The position numbers and the translations under genes are program-made. Source: an uncultured Sphingomonas sp. (GTDB lineage Bacteria > Pseudomonadota > Alphaproteobacteria > Sphingomonadales > Sphingomonadaceae). From it: 39,227 nt of DNA. The notes under the pieces were generated by a model. It ran no database searches. It had not been told where the DNA came from and saw only the letters and a list, made by a program, of their open reading frames with translations. The stretch lies in contig CAJYLV010000053.1 in NCBI GenBank assembly GCA_913776255.1, positions 1 through 39,227 on the forward strand, written 5' to 3'. Positions 1-8,758 of this stretch are shown here, piece after piece; the first letter of the stretch is position 1; every line of letters begins with the position of its first letter.

Positions 1-1383
1 AACCTGCTCAAGCCGGCGCTGTCGGGCGGCACGATCCGCTGCATCGGCTCGACCACCTACAAGGAGTTCCGCAACCACTTCGAGAAGGACCGCGCGCTGC
101 TGCGGCGCTTCCAGAAGATCGACGTCAACGAGCCGACGATCGAGGACACGATCAAGATCCTCGCTGGCCTGCGCTCCGCGTTCGAGGAGCATCACTCGGT
201 GAAATACACGCCCGAGGCGATCAAGTCGGCGGTCGAACTGTCGGCGCGCTACATCAACGACCGCAAGCTGCCCGACAAGGCGATCGACGTGATCGACGAG
301 GTCGGTGCGATGCAGATGCTGGTGGCGCCGAACAAGCGCAAGAAGACGATCACCGCCAAGGAGATCGAGGCCGTGATCGCGACGATGGCGCGCATTCCGC
401 CGAAGAGCGTGTCGACCGACGACAAGAAACAGCTTGAGACGCTCGAGACCGATCTGAAGCGCGTTGTCTTCGGGCAGAACGTCGCGATCGAGAAATTGTC
501 GTCGGCGATCAAGCTGGCGCGCGCCGGCCTGCGCGAGCCCGAGAAGCCGATCGGCAATTATCTGTTCACCGGCCCGACCGGCGTCGGCAAGACCGAAGTC
601 GCCAAGCAGCTGTCGACGATCCTCGGCATTCCGCTCCAGCGTTTCGACATGAGCGAATATATGGAGCGGCATTCGGTCAGCCGGCTGATCGGCGCGCCTC
701 CGGGCTATGTCGGCTTTGATCAGGGCGGACTGCTGACCGATGCGGTCGACCAGAACCCGCATTGCGTGCTGCTGCTCGACGAGATCGAGAAGGCGCATCC
801 GGACCTGTTCAACATCCTGTTGCAGGTGATGGACAACGGCCGCCTGACCGACCAGCACGGCAAGACCGTCGACTTCCGCAACGTCATCCTCATCATGACG
901 ACGAACGCGGGCGCGTCGGACATGGCGCGCGAGACGGTCGGCTTCGGCAATCTCACCCGCGAGGGGGAGGACGAGCAGGCGGTGCAGAAGATGTTCACGC
1001 CGGAGTTCCGCAACCGGCTCGATGCGATCGTGCCGTTCGGCTATCTGCCGACCGAAGTGGTGGCGCGCGTCGTCGACAAGTTCATCCTCCAGCTCGAACT
1101 GCAGCTCGCCGACCGCGACGTGCATATCAAGCTGAGCGATGAGGCGAAGGCGTGGCTGACCGAAAAGGGCTATGACAAGCTCTATGGCGCGCGTCCGATG
1201 GGCCGGCTGATCCAGGAGAAGATCAAGCAGCCGCTCGCCGAGGAATTGCTGTTCGGCAAATTGGTCCATGGCGGCGAGGTCACCGTCAACCTCAAGGACG
1301 GCGCGCTGACCTTCGCGATCGAGCCCGCCGCGCCGAAGAAGTCGGGCAAGAAGGGCAAGGCGGCACCCGCCGCTGCCGACTGA
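1..1383 (+). CDS. clpA: ATP-dependent Clp protease ATP-binding subunit ClpA (C-terminal part, 5' end outside window)
   Basis: This AAA+ unfoldase feeds substrates, including N-degron proteins delivered by ClpS, to the ClpP peptidase in the cytoplasm. The frame is open from base 1, so the N-domain and most of the first ATPase module lie upstream. The visible part starts in the D1 module (GSTTYKEFRNHFEKDRALLR). The D2 module follows, with Walker A GPTGVGKTE, Walker B LLLDEIEKAHPD, the FTPEFRNRLD arginine-finger region and the sensor-2 motif GARPMGR. A VGFG tripeptide loop sits where ClpA and ClpX carry the IGF/L loop that docks on ClpP, which favours ClpA over ClpB. The C-terminus is an unusual Lys/Ala-rich tail of about 18 residues. 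A hairpin directly after the stop probably ends transcription. clpS and clpP are not in view. Confidence 0.95.
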   Translation, partial: NLLKPALSGGTIRCIGSTTYKEFRNHFEKDRALLRRFQKIDVNEPTIEDTIKILAGLRSAFEEHHSVKYTPEAIKSAVELSARYINDRKLPDKAIDVIDEVGAMQMLVAPNKRKKTITAKEIEAVIATMARIPPKSVSTDDKKQLETLETDLKRVVFGQNVAIEKLSSAIKLARAGLREPEKPIGNYLFTGPTGVGKTEVAKQLSTILGIPLQRFDMSEYMERHSVSRLIGAPPGYVGFDQGGLLTDAVDQNPHCVLLLDEIEKAHPDLFNILLQVMDNGRLTDQHGKTVDFRNVILIMTTNAGASDMARETVGFGNLTREGEDEQAVQKMFTPEFRNRLDAIVPFGYLPTEVVARVVDKFILQLELQLADRDVHIKLSDEAKAWLTEKGYDKLYGARPMGRLIQEKIKQPLAEELLFGKLVHGGEVTVNLKDGALTFAIEPAAPKKSGKKGKAAPAAAD

Positions 1384-1390
1384 CCGGTCG

Positions 1391-1420
1391 ACGGGTCGGG
1401 CGTGACCGCGCCCGGCCCGT
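1391..1420 (+). terminator. Probable rho-independent terminator after clpA
   Basis: A 12-bp stem (ACGGGTCGGGCG pairing with CGCCCGGCCCGT, one G-U pair) encloses a 6-nt loop ten bases after the clpA stop codon. The following bases, TAACCTTTCC, give only a weak U-tract, so termination may be partial. Positions 1421-1571, up to the next gene, show no other structure I can support. Confidence 0.5.
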
Positions 1421-1571
1421 TAACCTTTCCATCGCGGGGTCGGGGCTGCGCGCTCCGTAGCGGAACCGCGCCGATTTCCGCCGTTTCGACCGGCCGGACC
1501 GGACGACCGTCGTTCACGACATTTCGCCTCTCGTTAACCTTCTGTTTGCTATTCTTTTTTAGCCTTGCCGC

Positions 1572-3233
1572 ATGCCGGGGAGGTTCATCAGTCGGATTGT
1601 TGCGGCTTGGGTCGTGATCCTCATGGCGCTGGCGCTCGCGCCGGCTGCCTCGGCCAGCACCGACATGGTCCTGCGTACCTGCTTCCGCGCCACCGCAGAC
1701 GGTGATCGACCGGAGCGCTTGTTCGGAACACGCGGCGGGTTCGACTGCTCCCAAAGCCAGCGTAGCGCGCCGCCGGGCGATTACTGGGTCCGCTCTTCGG
1801 AGCTCCCCGCGGTCGAGCCCGGCGTCGTGGTCCGCTCGGGCAGCCTGTGGCAGGACGCGGTCACGCTCTACGTCCGCTATGCTGATGGCTCCGTCCGCTC
1901 GGTCGGCTTCACCAGCGCGAGCGCATGGCGCTATCTGCAACTCGGTGCGACGTTCGAGCTGCCGCTCCCCCCCGCCGCCGTCCGGCCCGTCCAGTTGCTG
2001 TGGCACGTCCGCGGTGCTGCAAATCTGCGCGGGCTGGTGTTGCAGCCGCGCCTGCTCTCACCCGACGTGTCGCAGCATGACGCGTTGCAGCTGACCGCCT
2101 TCTACGCCGGCTTCGTCGGACTGGCGGTGGCGTTGCTGATCTTCAACATCGCGCTGGGCGCCGCGCTGCGGCAGCGCTTCCACCTGCCCTATTGCGCGAT
2201 GGTGCTGTTCCTGATCGGCTATGCCGCGAGCAGTTCGGGGCTGCTGGGGCAGGTCGCCGGGCTCGACAACAATCTGCGGCTGCGGCTCAACGTCCTGCTG
2301 CTCGCCGCGACGCTGTGCAGCGCGATGATGTTCGCGCGCCGCTTCTTCGCGCCGCAGGTGACGCGCGGCTGGCTGCGTCCGGCGATCGACCTCGCGACCG
2401 CCGCGCTGCTCGCCGCGTCGCTGACCTATGTGGTGTTCATGCCGCTGCACGCCCGGCTGCTCGACCGGGTGATGACGCTCGCCTTCTTCGCCACGCTGCT
2501 GCTGACGCTGCCCTTGTTGTGGCGCGGCTGGCACGCCGAGGATCGGTATGCGCGCATCTTCGCCTTCGCCTGGGGGCTGCCGCTGCTCACCGCCACCGCG
2601 CGCGTGCTGCAGGCGTTGAACGTGCTCAACTGGAGTTTCTGGATCGACAATTCGACGCTGATCGCGATGGCGCTGGAGGCGGGGTGCAGCGCGCTGGCGA
2701 TCGCGTGGCGGATCAAGCAGCTGAACGAGGATTGCGACCAGGCCCGCCAGCAGGAGATGCTGGCGCGGCTGCTCGCCGACAGCGACCCGCTGACCGGGCT
2801 GATGAACCGGCGCAGCTTCCTGCGCGAGGCGATCGGGCGGGCCGAGCCGCACGTACTGGTGCTGGTCGACATCGATCATTTCAAGCGCGTCAACGAAACG
2901 CTCGGCCATGATGGCGGCGACCAGGTGCTGCGCGTCTTCGCCGACGCGTTGAGGCAGGCGGTGCCGGCCGAGGCACTGGTGGCGCGGATCGGCGGCGAGG
3001 AGTTCGCGGTACTCGCCCCGGCGTCGGCGACCGCCCTGCCCGAGACGATCCTGACCCGCATCCGCGCCGCGTCGATGCCGTTCGATCTGGCGGTTACCGC
3101 GTCGCTGGGCAGCGAATGCGGCGCGATCGCCAGCGAGGCGGACTGGAAGCTGCTCTACCGCCGCGCCGACGACGCGCTGTTCGCCGCCAAGCGTGCCGGC
3201 CGCGACCGGCTCCGCTGGGCCGAGGCCGCGTAG
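1572..3233 (+). CDS. Membrane diguanylate cyclase (7TMR-DISM sensor plus GGDEF domain)
   Basis: Predicted to make cyclic di-GMP from two GTP in response to an unknown extracytoplasmic signal. A signal peptide (residues 1-29, ending ASA) leads into a periplasmic beta-rich domain of about 150 residues. A run of about seven hydrophobic helices follows (about residues 175-385), which is the 7TMR-DISM arrangement. The C-terminal GGDEF domain begins at LTGLMNRRSF. Its active-site GGEEF is intact at residues 474-478, and the metal-binding region VLVDIDHFKRVNETLGHDGGD is conserved apart from length. The inhibitory I-site RxxD expected just before GGEEF is absent (the stretch reads PAEALVAR), so product inhibition by that route is unlikely. 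The start gives a full signal peptide; ATG 1623 is an alternative. No EAL domain is present. Confidence 0.88.
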   Translation: MPGRFISRIVAAWVVILMALALAPAASASTDMVLRTCFRATADGDRPERLFGTRGGFDCSQSQRSAPPGDYWVRSSELPAVEPGVVVRSGSLWQDAVTLYVRYADGSVRSVGFTSASAWRYLQLGATFELPLPPAAVRPVQLLWHVRGAANLRGLVLQPRLLSPDVSQHDALQLTAFYAGFVGLAVALLIFNIALGAALRQRFHLPYCAMVLFLIGYAASSSGLLGQVAGLDNNLRLRLNVLLLAATLCSAMMFARRFFAPQVTRGWLRPAIDLATAALLAASLTYVVFMPLHARLLDRVMTLAFFATLLLTLPLLWRGWHAEDRYARIFAFAWGLPLLTATARVLQALNVLNWSFWIDNSTLIAMALEAGCSALAIAWRIKQLNEDCDQARQQEMLARLLADSDPLTGLMNRRSFLREAIGRAEPHVLVLVDIDHFKRVNETLGHDGGDQVLRVFADALRQAVPAEALVARIGGEEFAVLAPASATALPETILTRIRAASMPFDLAVTASLGSECGAIASEADWKLLYRRADDALFAAKRAGRDRLRWAEAA

Positions 3234-3328
3234 CGCAGCCGCCGACGAAACCGCGCGGCGTGCGGCACCCGCTGTCGCCGCATCTTCGTTTCTGCTACCA
3301 CCACCGCGGTTTGGAGAGGGACGCCATC

Positions 3329-3544
3329 ATGCCGCAACCACCTGATTATCGCCGTCGCCGCGCCGCAATGGTCGCGCTGGGTGCGCTGATGCTGGTCTGC
3401 GCAGGCGACCGCACCCCGATGATCGGCACGCTGTCGATCTCGATCGACGACCGGCTGACCGCGCAGGTCGATGCCGACTGGGCGCTGGCGATCGCCGGCG
3501 TCGGACAGGCTGCGGCTGTGATCGGGACGCTGTTCCAGCGCTGA
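3329..3544 (+). CDS. Small hypothetical membrane-associated protein (71 aa)
   Basis: I do not recognise this family. The start is chosen because GGAGAGGG lies about 10 bases upstream of ATG 3329, a good ribosome-binding site. A basic N-terminus (YRRRR) precedes a hydrophobic segment at about residues 13-25, so it may be an N-terminally anchored or exported peptide. A Cys in LMLVCAG resembles a lipobox but has Val rather than Gly/Ala/Ser before the Cys, so lipidation is doubtful. A second hydrophobic stretch lies near the C-terminus (WALAIAGVGQAAAVIGTLF). It sits 95 bases after the diguanylate cyclase and 39 before the acyl-CoA ligase, on the same strand. Function unknown; being a spurious reading frame is possible but the RBS argues against it. 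Confidence 0.55.
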   Translation: MPQPPDYRRRRAAMVALGALMLVCAGDRTPMIGTLSISIDDRLTAQVDADWALAIAGVGQAAAVIGTLFQR

Positions 3545-3583
3545 CCGCTTGCACGCCACGCTTTGTTGCTTACAGTCGTGTCA

Positions 3584-5293
3584 ATGACTGGAGAGCATGC
3601 CTGGCGCACCGCCTATCGCCATCCCGTGCCATGGGATTCCGATTACCCGCCGCTGTCGATGCCGGCCTTGTTCGACGCCGCCGCGGCACGCCATGCCGAC
3701 CGGCCCGCGATCGACTTCCTCGGCCGCCGCTACAGCTATGCCGAACTCGCCGATGGCGTGCGCCGCGTCGCGACCGGGCTGGCGGCGCTCGGCTATGGCA
3801 AGGGGGACCGCGTCGGGCTGTTCCTCCCCAACGTCCCGCATTACCTCGCCGCCTATCACGGCGCGCTGCGGCTCGGCGCGACGGTCGTCAACTTCTCGCC
3901 GCTCTATTCGGTCGAGGAATTGTGCCATCAGGTCGAGGATTCGGGGACGCGGGTGCTGTTCACCGTCTCCGCCGCCGCGCTGCTGCCGACCGCGCTGAAG
4001 GTGCTGGAGAAAAGCGGGCTCGAACGGCTGGTGGTCGGATCGGTGGCCGGCGTCCTGCCGCCCGCCAAGTCGATCGCCTATCGCCTGTTCAAGCGCGCCG
4101 AGACCGCGCAACGCCCCGACGATCCGCGCGTCATCGCCTTCTCGAAACTGATCGCCAACGACGGCGCGCTCCCGCCGCCGGCGATCGACCCGCAGCGTGA
4201 TGTCGCGCTGATCCAGTACACCGGCGGCACCACCGGCGTGCCGAAGGGCGCGATGCTCACCCACGCCAATGTCAGCGCCAATGCGCGGCAGGTCGCGCAG
4301 CTCGATCCGCATCCGGAGGCGGGCGACCGCATCCTCGGCGTGCTGCCGCTGTTCCACGTCTTCGCCAACACCTGCGTGATGAACCGCACGATCGTCACCG
4401 GTGGCGAGATGGTGCTGCTCCCGCGCTTCGACGCCGGACAGGCGCTGGCGACGATCACGCGCACCAAGCCGACTTCGCTGCCCGGCGTCCCGACCATGTA
4501 CCAGGCGCTGCTCGACCATCCGAAGCTCGCGCAGACCGACTTCGCCTCGCTGCGCGTGTGCATTTCGGGCGGCGCGCCGCTCAATGCCGAGCTGAAGACG
4601 CGCTGGGAGGCGGCGACGCATTCGACACTGATCGAGGGCTATGGCCTGTCGGAGAGCACCGGCGTGCTGACCACCAACCCCTATGAAGGCGGGCAGAAGG
4701 CCGGAACGATCGGCCAGCCGCTCCCGGCGACGCGGCTGCGGCTGGTCGACAAGGAGGACGCCACCCGCCCCGCTCCCAAAGGACAGCCCGGCGAGATCGT
4801 CGCGCTCGGGCCGCAGATCATGGCGGGGTACTGGAACCGCCCCGACGCCGACGAGACGACCTTCGCGGTCGATGCGGAGGGGCGCAAATGGCTGCGCACC
4901 GGCGATGTCGGGACGATCGACGACGACGGCTTCATCGCGATCGTCGACCGGCTGAAGGACATGATCTCGGTCGGCGGGTTCAAGGTCTTTCCCAGCCAGA
5001 TCGAGGCGATCCTCTACCATCATGCGGCGGTGCGCGAGGCGCTGGTGATCGGCCTGCCCGATCCGTACCGCGGCGAGGTGCCGCGCGCCTATGTCACGCT
5101 GAACGAGGGGATGGAGGCGGAGGGCGCGACGCTGGCGGCATGGCTCAACCCGCAGCTCGGCAAGCACGAGCGCGTCGACCGCGTGGTGGTGCGCGCGACG
5201 ATGCCCAAGACGATGATCGGCAAGCTCAGCCGCAAGGACCTGATCGCCGAAATCAAGGCCGAAATGGAGAACCCGCCGATCACGCCGGCTTGA
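3584..5293 (+). CDS. Long-chain fatty-acid (or dicarboxylate)--CoA ligase, AMP-forming
   Basis: Activates a carboxylic acid to its CoA thioester through an acyl-adenylate, using ATP. All ANL-superfamily motifs are visible: the phosphate loop YTGGTTGVPKGAMLTH, the adenine-binding GYGLSESTG, the hinge region RTGDVGTIDDDGF with VDRLKDMISVGGFK, and the C-terminal catalytic lysine in MIGKLSRKDL. At 569 residues it is the normal length for FadD or PimA-type ligases. The sequence cannot separate long-chain fatty-acid from pimeloyl/dicarboxylate specificity, so no symbol is given. ATG 3584 is preferred, giving MTGEHAW; upstream TTG 3563 and GTG 3578 are in frame but no start has a strong RBS. It converges on pal across a palindromic repeat. 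Confidence 0.9.
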   Translation: MTGEHAWRTAYRHPVPWDSDYPPLSMPALFDAAAARHADRPAIDFLGRRYSYAELADGVRRVATGLAALGYGKGDRVGLFLPNVPHYLAAYHGALRLGATVVNFSPLYSVEELCHQVEDSGTRVLFTVSAAALLPTALKVLEKSGLERLVVGSVAGVLPPAKSIAYRLFKRAETAQRPDDPRVIAFSKLIANDGALPPPAIDPQRDVALIQYTGGTTGVPKGAMLTHANVSANARQVAQLDPHPEAGDRILGVLPLFHVFANTCVMNRTIVTGGEMVLLPRFDAGQALATITRTKPTSLPGVPTMYQALLDHPKLAQTDFASLRVCISGGAPLNAELKTRWEAATHSTLIEGYGLSESTGVLTTNPYEGGQKAGTIGQPLPATRLRLVDKEDATRPAPKGQPGEIVALGPQIMAGYWNRPDADETTFAVDAEGRKWLRTGDVGTIDDDGFIAIVDRLKDMISVGGFKVFPSQIEAILYHHAAVREALVIGLPDPYRGEVPRAYVTLNEGMEAEGATLAAWLNPQLGKHERVDRVVVRATMPKTMIGKLSRKDLIAEIKAEMENPPITPA

Positions 5294-5305
5294 GTTTGGA
5301 TAAGT

Positions 5306-5413
5306 CCTCTCCCCCGTGGGGAGAGGGTGGAGTGAGGGGCCGGTGTCTCACCGCGGCGAACCTCTCTGCGAGGCCCCTCCCCCTCACCCGACCCTCTCCC
5401 CAGAGGGGAGAGG
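5306..5413. repeat. GC-rich nested palindrome between convergent acyl-CoA ligase and pal genes
   Basis: The left arm (5306-5340) starts CCTCTCCCCCGTGGGGAGAG and continues into a GGGT-GAGGGG stretch. The right arm (5373-5413) is its imperfect inverse complement. Each arm contains its own short hairpin, so the element can fold as one long cruciform or as two hairpins. It lies between two converging genes and may act as a bidirectional terminator. It has the same architecture as the element at 38437-38533 inside ileS. Confidence 0.75.
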
Positions 5414-5427
5414 GAGCAGCGTCTAGA

Positions 5428-5949
5428 TCACCCGCCGACGACCACCGTCACCGCGCGGCGGTTCTGCGCCCAGCTCTGCTCGTCCGAGCCCAGCGCGACC
5501 GGGCGTTCCTTGCCGTAGCTGATGACGCTGATCCGCGATGGCGCGATCCCGCGCGCGGCGAGATAGTTCTTCGCGGCATTCGCGCGACGATCGCCGAGCG
5601 CGAGATTGTACTCACGCGTCCCGCGCTCGTCGGCATGGCCTTCGATCGTGATCGTCACGTTGTTGTAGCGCTGCAGCCACTCCGCCTGCGAGTCGAGGAT
5701 GCCGCGCGCCGTCGCGTCGATGTCATATTGGTCGAGCCCGAACAGCACGGTGTCGCCCTGCGTCGAGCGCTTGAAATCGGCTGCCGAACCCGGCGTGACG
5801 CCGCCGTTGGGATCAACCGGGCCGGTCGCGGTGCCCTGCGTCGGCGCGACGCCCGGCGCGGGCGGCAGCACCTCGGGGCGCTTCTTGGAACAGGCGGCGG
5901 TCGCGACCAGCGCGGTCGCCATCAGCAGGGTGGTGGTCAGACGGGCCAT
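5428..5949 (-). CDS. pal: Peptidoglycan-associated lipoprotein Pal
   Basis: Outer-membrane lipoprotein that binds diaminopimelate in peptidoglycan and, with TolB, links the outer membrane to the cell wall during constriction. The signal sequence ends in VATAAC, making Cys20 the lipid acceptor; Thr at the -3 position is slightly off the lipobox consensus. A Pro/Gly-rich linker (residues 24-55) leads to an OmpA-like domain. The peptidoglycan-binding signature is ITIEGHADERGTREYN followed by LGDRRANAAKNYL. The 173-aa length is usual. GAGGAG lies a few bases before the ATG. It is the last gene of the tol-pal cluster, 31 bases after tolB. Confidence 0.96.
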   Translation of the reverse strand: MARLTTTLLMATALVATAACSKKRPEVLPPAPGVAPTQGTATGPVDPNGGVTPGSAADFKRSTQGDTVLFGLDQYDIDATARGILDSQAEWLQRYNNVTITIEGHADERGTREYNLALGDRRANAAKNYLAARGIAPSRISVISYGKERPVALGSDEQSWAQNRRAVTVVVGG

Positions 5950-5980
5950 CGGGTGTCTCCTCTATGATCGTTCGTAAGAC

Positions 5981-7354
5981 TTACGGACGCAGCGGCCCCC
6001 AGGCGGGGTCCGATCCGTCGAGCGGGGTGGGCACGCGGCGTTCGTTGACCCCGGTCAGGTCGACCGACCACAGATCGGCCTTGCCGGCGTTGCCGCGCCC
6101 CTGGCGGAAGAACATCAGCACACGACCGTTCGGGCTCCAAGAGGGACCTTCGTCCTGCCAGCTGTTGGTGAGCAGCTTCTCGCCCTGCCCGCTCGGGCTC
6201 ATGATCCCGATCCGGAACGCGCCCTGGATCTTGGTGAAGGCGATCAGGTCGCCGCGCGGGCTCCACACCGGGGTGGCGTAGCGCCCGCCGCCGAAGCTGA
6301 TCCGCTGCTGGTTCGATCCGTCGGCGTTCATCACGTAGAGCTGCTGCCCGCCCGACCGATCGCTCTCGAACACGATCTTCGACCCGTCGGGCGAATAGCT
6401 GCCGCCGGTGTCGATGCCGGGCGAGGTGGTCAGCCGTTGCGGCGTGCCACCCGACGCCGGGACGCGATACAGATCGGTGTTCCCGGCCTGCGCCATCGAG
6501 AACAGGATGTAGCGGCCATCCGGCGAGAAGCGCGGCGCGAAGGTGGTCGCGACATTCTGCACCACCAGCCGCTGCCGCCCCGAGCCGAGATCGTAGACAT
6601 AGATCGCCGGGGTCTTGCCGACATAGCTCATGTAGACGATCGACTGCTGGTTCGGCGCGAAGCGCGGGGTCAGCACGATCGACGAGCCGGTGGTCAGGAA
6701 GCGGCTGTTCGCGCCATCCTGGTCCATGATCGCCAGCCGCTTGATGCGGTTCGCCTTCGGCCCGGTTTCGCTGACATAGACGACGCGGCTGTCGAAATAC
6801 GGCCCCTCGCCGGTCAGCCGCGTATAGACCATGTCGGCGCATTTATGCCCCGCGCGCCGCCAGTCCGACGGCGGCACCACGAACCCCTGCCGCGTCAGCT
6901 GCGTCTGCGCAGACACGTCGTACAGATAGCAGCCGACCGTCAGCGTGCCGTCGCCATTGGCGCGGATATAGCCCTGCACCAGCGCCTGCGCGCCCGAGCC
7001 TGCCCAGTAATCGAACGCCGGCGCGGTCACTTCCGGGAAGGCGATCGCGCGCATCCGCCCGGGGGCGAGCGGATTGAACAGCCCGGAATTGCGCAAATCG
7101 TTGCTGACGATCTCGGCCAATTGCCGCCCGAGCTGGTCGGTCGCGCCCGCCGCGGTCTGCACCATCGCCTGCGTCGGCATCGGCGGGATTGCGATCGGCA
7201 TCGGCGCGGAAATGCCGCCGGTGACGTCGACCTCCAGCGGCGGCGGGGTCTGCCCGGCCGGTGCCGCCGCATCGGGAACGGCAGGCGCAGGTACCTGCTG
7301 CGCCAGCGCAGGGCTGGAGACGAGCGTGGCGAGGAGGAGCAGCCGGAGTCGCAT
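5981..7354 (-). CDS. tolB: Tol-Pal system periplasmic protein TolB
   Basis: Periplasmic adaptor that binds Pal and receives force from TolA. A signal peptide (MRLRLLLLATLVSSPALA) is followed by the N-terminal TolB domain (about residues 35-165). A six-bladed beta-propeller fills the rest, recognisable from repeated blades such as PRFSPDGRYILFS, GSYSPDGSKIVFES and PVWSPRGDLIAFT. The ATG at 7354 is chosen because it overlaps the tolA stop by one base (TGATG); an upstream in-frame TTG would lie wholly inside tolA. The 457-aa length matches alphaproteobacterial TolB. Confidence 0.96.
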   Translation of the reverse strand: MRLRLLLLATLVSSPALAQQVPAPAVPDAAAPAGQTPPPLEVDVTGGISAPMPIAIPPMPTQAMVQTAAGATDQLGRQLAEIVSNDLRNSGLFNPLAPGRMRAIAFPEVTAPAFDYWAGSGAQALVQGYIRANGDGTLTVGCYLYDVSAQTQLTRQGFVVPPSDWRRAGHKCADMVYTRLTGEGPYFDSRVVYVSETGPKANRIKRLAIMDQDGANSRFLTTGSSIVLTPRFAPNQQSIVYMSYVGKTPAIYVYDLGSGRQRLVVQNVATTFAPRFSPDGRYILFSMAQAGNTDLYRVPASGGTPQRLTTSPGIDTGGSYSPDGSKIVFESDRSGGQQLYVMNADGSNQQRISFGGGRYATPVWSPRGDLIAFTKIQGAFRIGIMSPSGQGEKLLTNSWQDEGPSWSPNGRVLMFFRQGRGNAGKADLWSVDLTGVNERRVPTPLDGSDPAWGPLRP

Positions 7355-8325
7355 CACCGCAGTTTCCAATTATAGTTGATGTTGCTCCACCCCCCATTGG
7401 CGGTGGCATAATATTCTGCCGGCAACTTCAACGGCGAACAGCCCTTGAAGGCGGCAATCCCCAGATCGACGACGCGCCGCGCGTAGCGGCGGTTGTCGTC
7501 GTCGACGCCATTCTGGCGCACCACGGTCGGGGTCGCCGACAGCGTGCCGTCGCGGTTGAGCCGCAGGTTGAGCGTGGTGACGATCTGGTTCGCGCCGGGG
7601 CCGGGATCGACCTGCCGGTCGGCGCACGGCTGAATCTGCCGTGCGATCGCCTGCTGGATCGCCGCCAGCGCCTTGCCGTCGACGCGCGCAGCGGACGGCG
7701 GCGCGTCATTGGGCTTGGCGTCGCTCTTTTCGGCGGTCAGCCCCTTGAGGAAGTCGCTGCCCAGCCGACTGCCGCGCGGCTTCTCGCCCTTGGCGGTCTC
7801 GGTCTTGCCCTTGCCCTTCGAAGCGGCGGGCGCGGCCGCGGACTTGCTCGACGCCGCGGCGCTCTCCTGCTTCTTCGGCGCGGGCTTCGCCGCGGCCTTC
7901 TCCGCCGCCGGGGGAGCCGGCTTGGGCTTCGGCTGCGGCTTGGGAACCGGCTTCGGCGCGGGAGCAGGCTTGGGCGCCGGCTTCGGCGGGGCCGGCTTGG
8001 GCGGCGCAGGCTTGGCGACCGGCTTCGGCTCGGGCTGCGGCGCGGGTTCGGGAACCGGCGCGGGCACCGGCTGCGGCGGCGCCTCGGCGGGCGGCGGCGC
8101 TTCCTCGGGCTCGCCGACATCGGGCGCGACCGCCTGCGACGGTGCCTCGGTCTGCTGCGGCGCGGCCGCCTCCAGCGCGACGTCCTTGACGAGGCTGACC
8201 TCGACCGGGTTCTGCTTCAGCTTGACCGGGTTGGGCGTGGCGAGGAACCCGACCGACAGCACGCCGAACAGCAGGACGTGTCCCGCGACGGCCAGCCCCA
8301 GCCCGATCTTCTCACCACGCTCCAC
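7354..8325 (-). CDS. tolA: TolA-like energy-transducing protein of the Tol-Pal system
   Basis: Inner-membrane protein spanning the periplasm and coupling TolQR proton-motive work to TolB-Pal. There is one N-terminal membrane segment (about residues 8-28). A long low-complexity Pro/Ala/Lys/Glu region follows (about residues 55-165, many PAPKPVPKPQPK-type repeats), forming the extended rod. The C-terminal domain (about 215-323) is of TolA/TonB type, with QIQPCADRQVDPG and LNLRLNRDGTL and two Cys that could form a disulfide. The start codon is GTG, one base after the tolR TAA, with GGCGAGGA as RBS. Position between tolR and tolB makes TolA, rather than TonB, the call. Confidence 0.92.
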   Translation of the reverse strand: MERGEKIGLGLAVAGHVLLFGVLSVGFLATPNPVKLKQNPVEVSLVKDVALEAAAPQQTEAPSQAVAPDVGEPEEAPPPAEAPPQPVPAPVPEPAPQPEPKPVAKPAPPKPAPPKPAPKPAPAPKPVPKPQPKPKPAPPAAEKAAAKPAPKKQESAAASSKSAAAPAASKGKGKTETAKGEKPRGSRLGSDFLKGLTAEKSDAKPNDAPPSAARVDGKALAAIQQAIARQIQPCADRQVDPGPGANQIVTTLNLRLNRDGTLSATPTVVRQNGVDDDNRRYARRVVDLGIAAFKGCSPLKLPAEYYATANGGWSNINYNWKLR

Positions 8326-8326
8326 G

Positions 8327-8758
8327 TTATTCCTCGCCGACCGTCACCAGCGCGACGCGGTTCAGGCCCGCCCGATTCAGTTCGCCCATCACGCGCATCA
8401 CGCGCCCGTAATCCAGCCCGCGATCGGCGCGCAGGAACACCTGCGGCGGCGCGTTGCCCTTGGCGCTCTCGGCGATCGCGGCGAGCCGCGCCGGCAGCGC
8501 GTCGGACGCGACCTCTTCCTTGGCGATGAAGATCCGCCCCTGATCGTCGAGCGAGATCTCGGTCGGCTGCTGCTCCTGGTCGAGCGGCTTGGCGCGGCTG
8601 TCGGGCAGGTTCACCGGCACGCCCTGCGTCAGCAGCGGCGCGGTGACCATGAAGATGATGAGCAGCACCAGCATCACGTCGACCAGCGGCGTGACGTTGA
8701 TCTCCGCCATCGGCGCGCGGCGGCCCTTCCCCCGCGCGGAAGGCAAATGCATCGCCAT
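8327..8758 (-). CDS. tolR: Tol-Pal system protein TolR (ExbD family)
   Basis: Stator component that, with TolQ, forms the proton-driven motor of the Tol system in the inner membrane. This 143-aa protein has a short cytoplasmic N-terminus, the family signature MAEINVTPLVDVMLVLLIIF at about residues 17-36 containing the essential membrane aspartate (D27), and a periplasmic ExbD/TolR fold. The ATG overlaps the tolQ stop by one base (TGATG), implying translational coupling and equimolar synthesis. Confidence 0.96.
   Translation of the reverse strand: MAMHLPSARGKGRRAPMAEINVTPLVDVMLVLLIIFMVTAPLLTQGVPVNLPDSRAKPLDQEQQPTEISLDDQGRIFIAKEEVASDALPARLAAIAESAKGNAPPQVFLRADRGLDYGRVMRVMGELNRAGLNRVALVTVGEE

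Noticed and set aside
1530..1560. Promoter-like TGCTATTCT before the diguanylate cyclase
   Set aside because: An extended -10 resemblance exists but no acceptable -35 element at the right spacing.
7737..8120. Separate Arg/Pro-rich protein opposite or within tolA
   Set aside because: It is an out-of-frame reading of the Pro/Ala/Lys repeat region of tolA.
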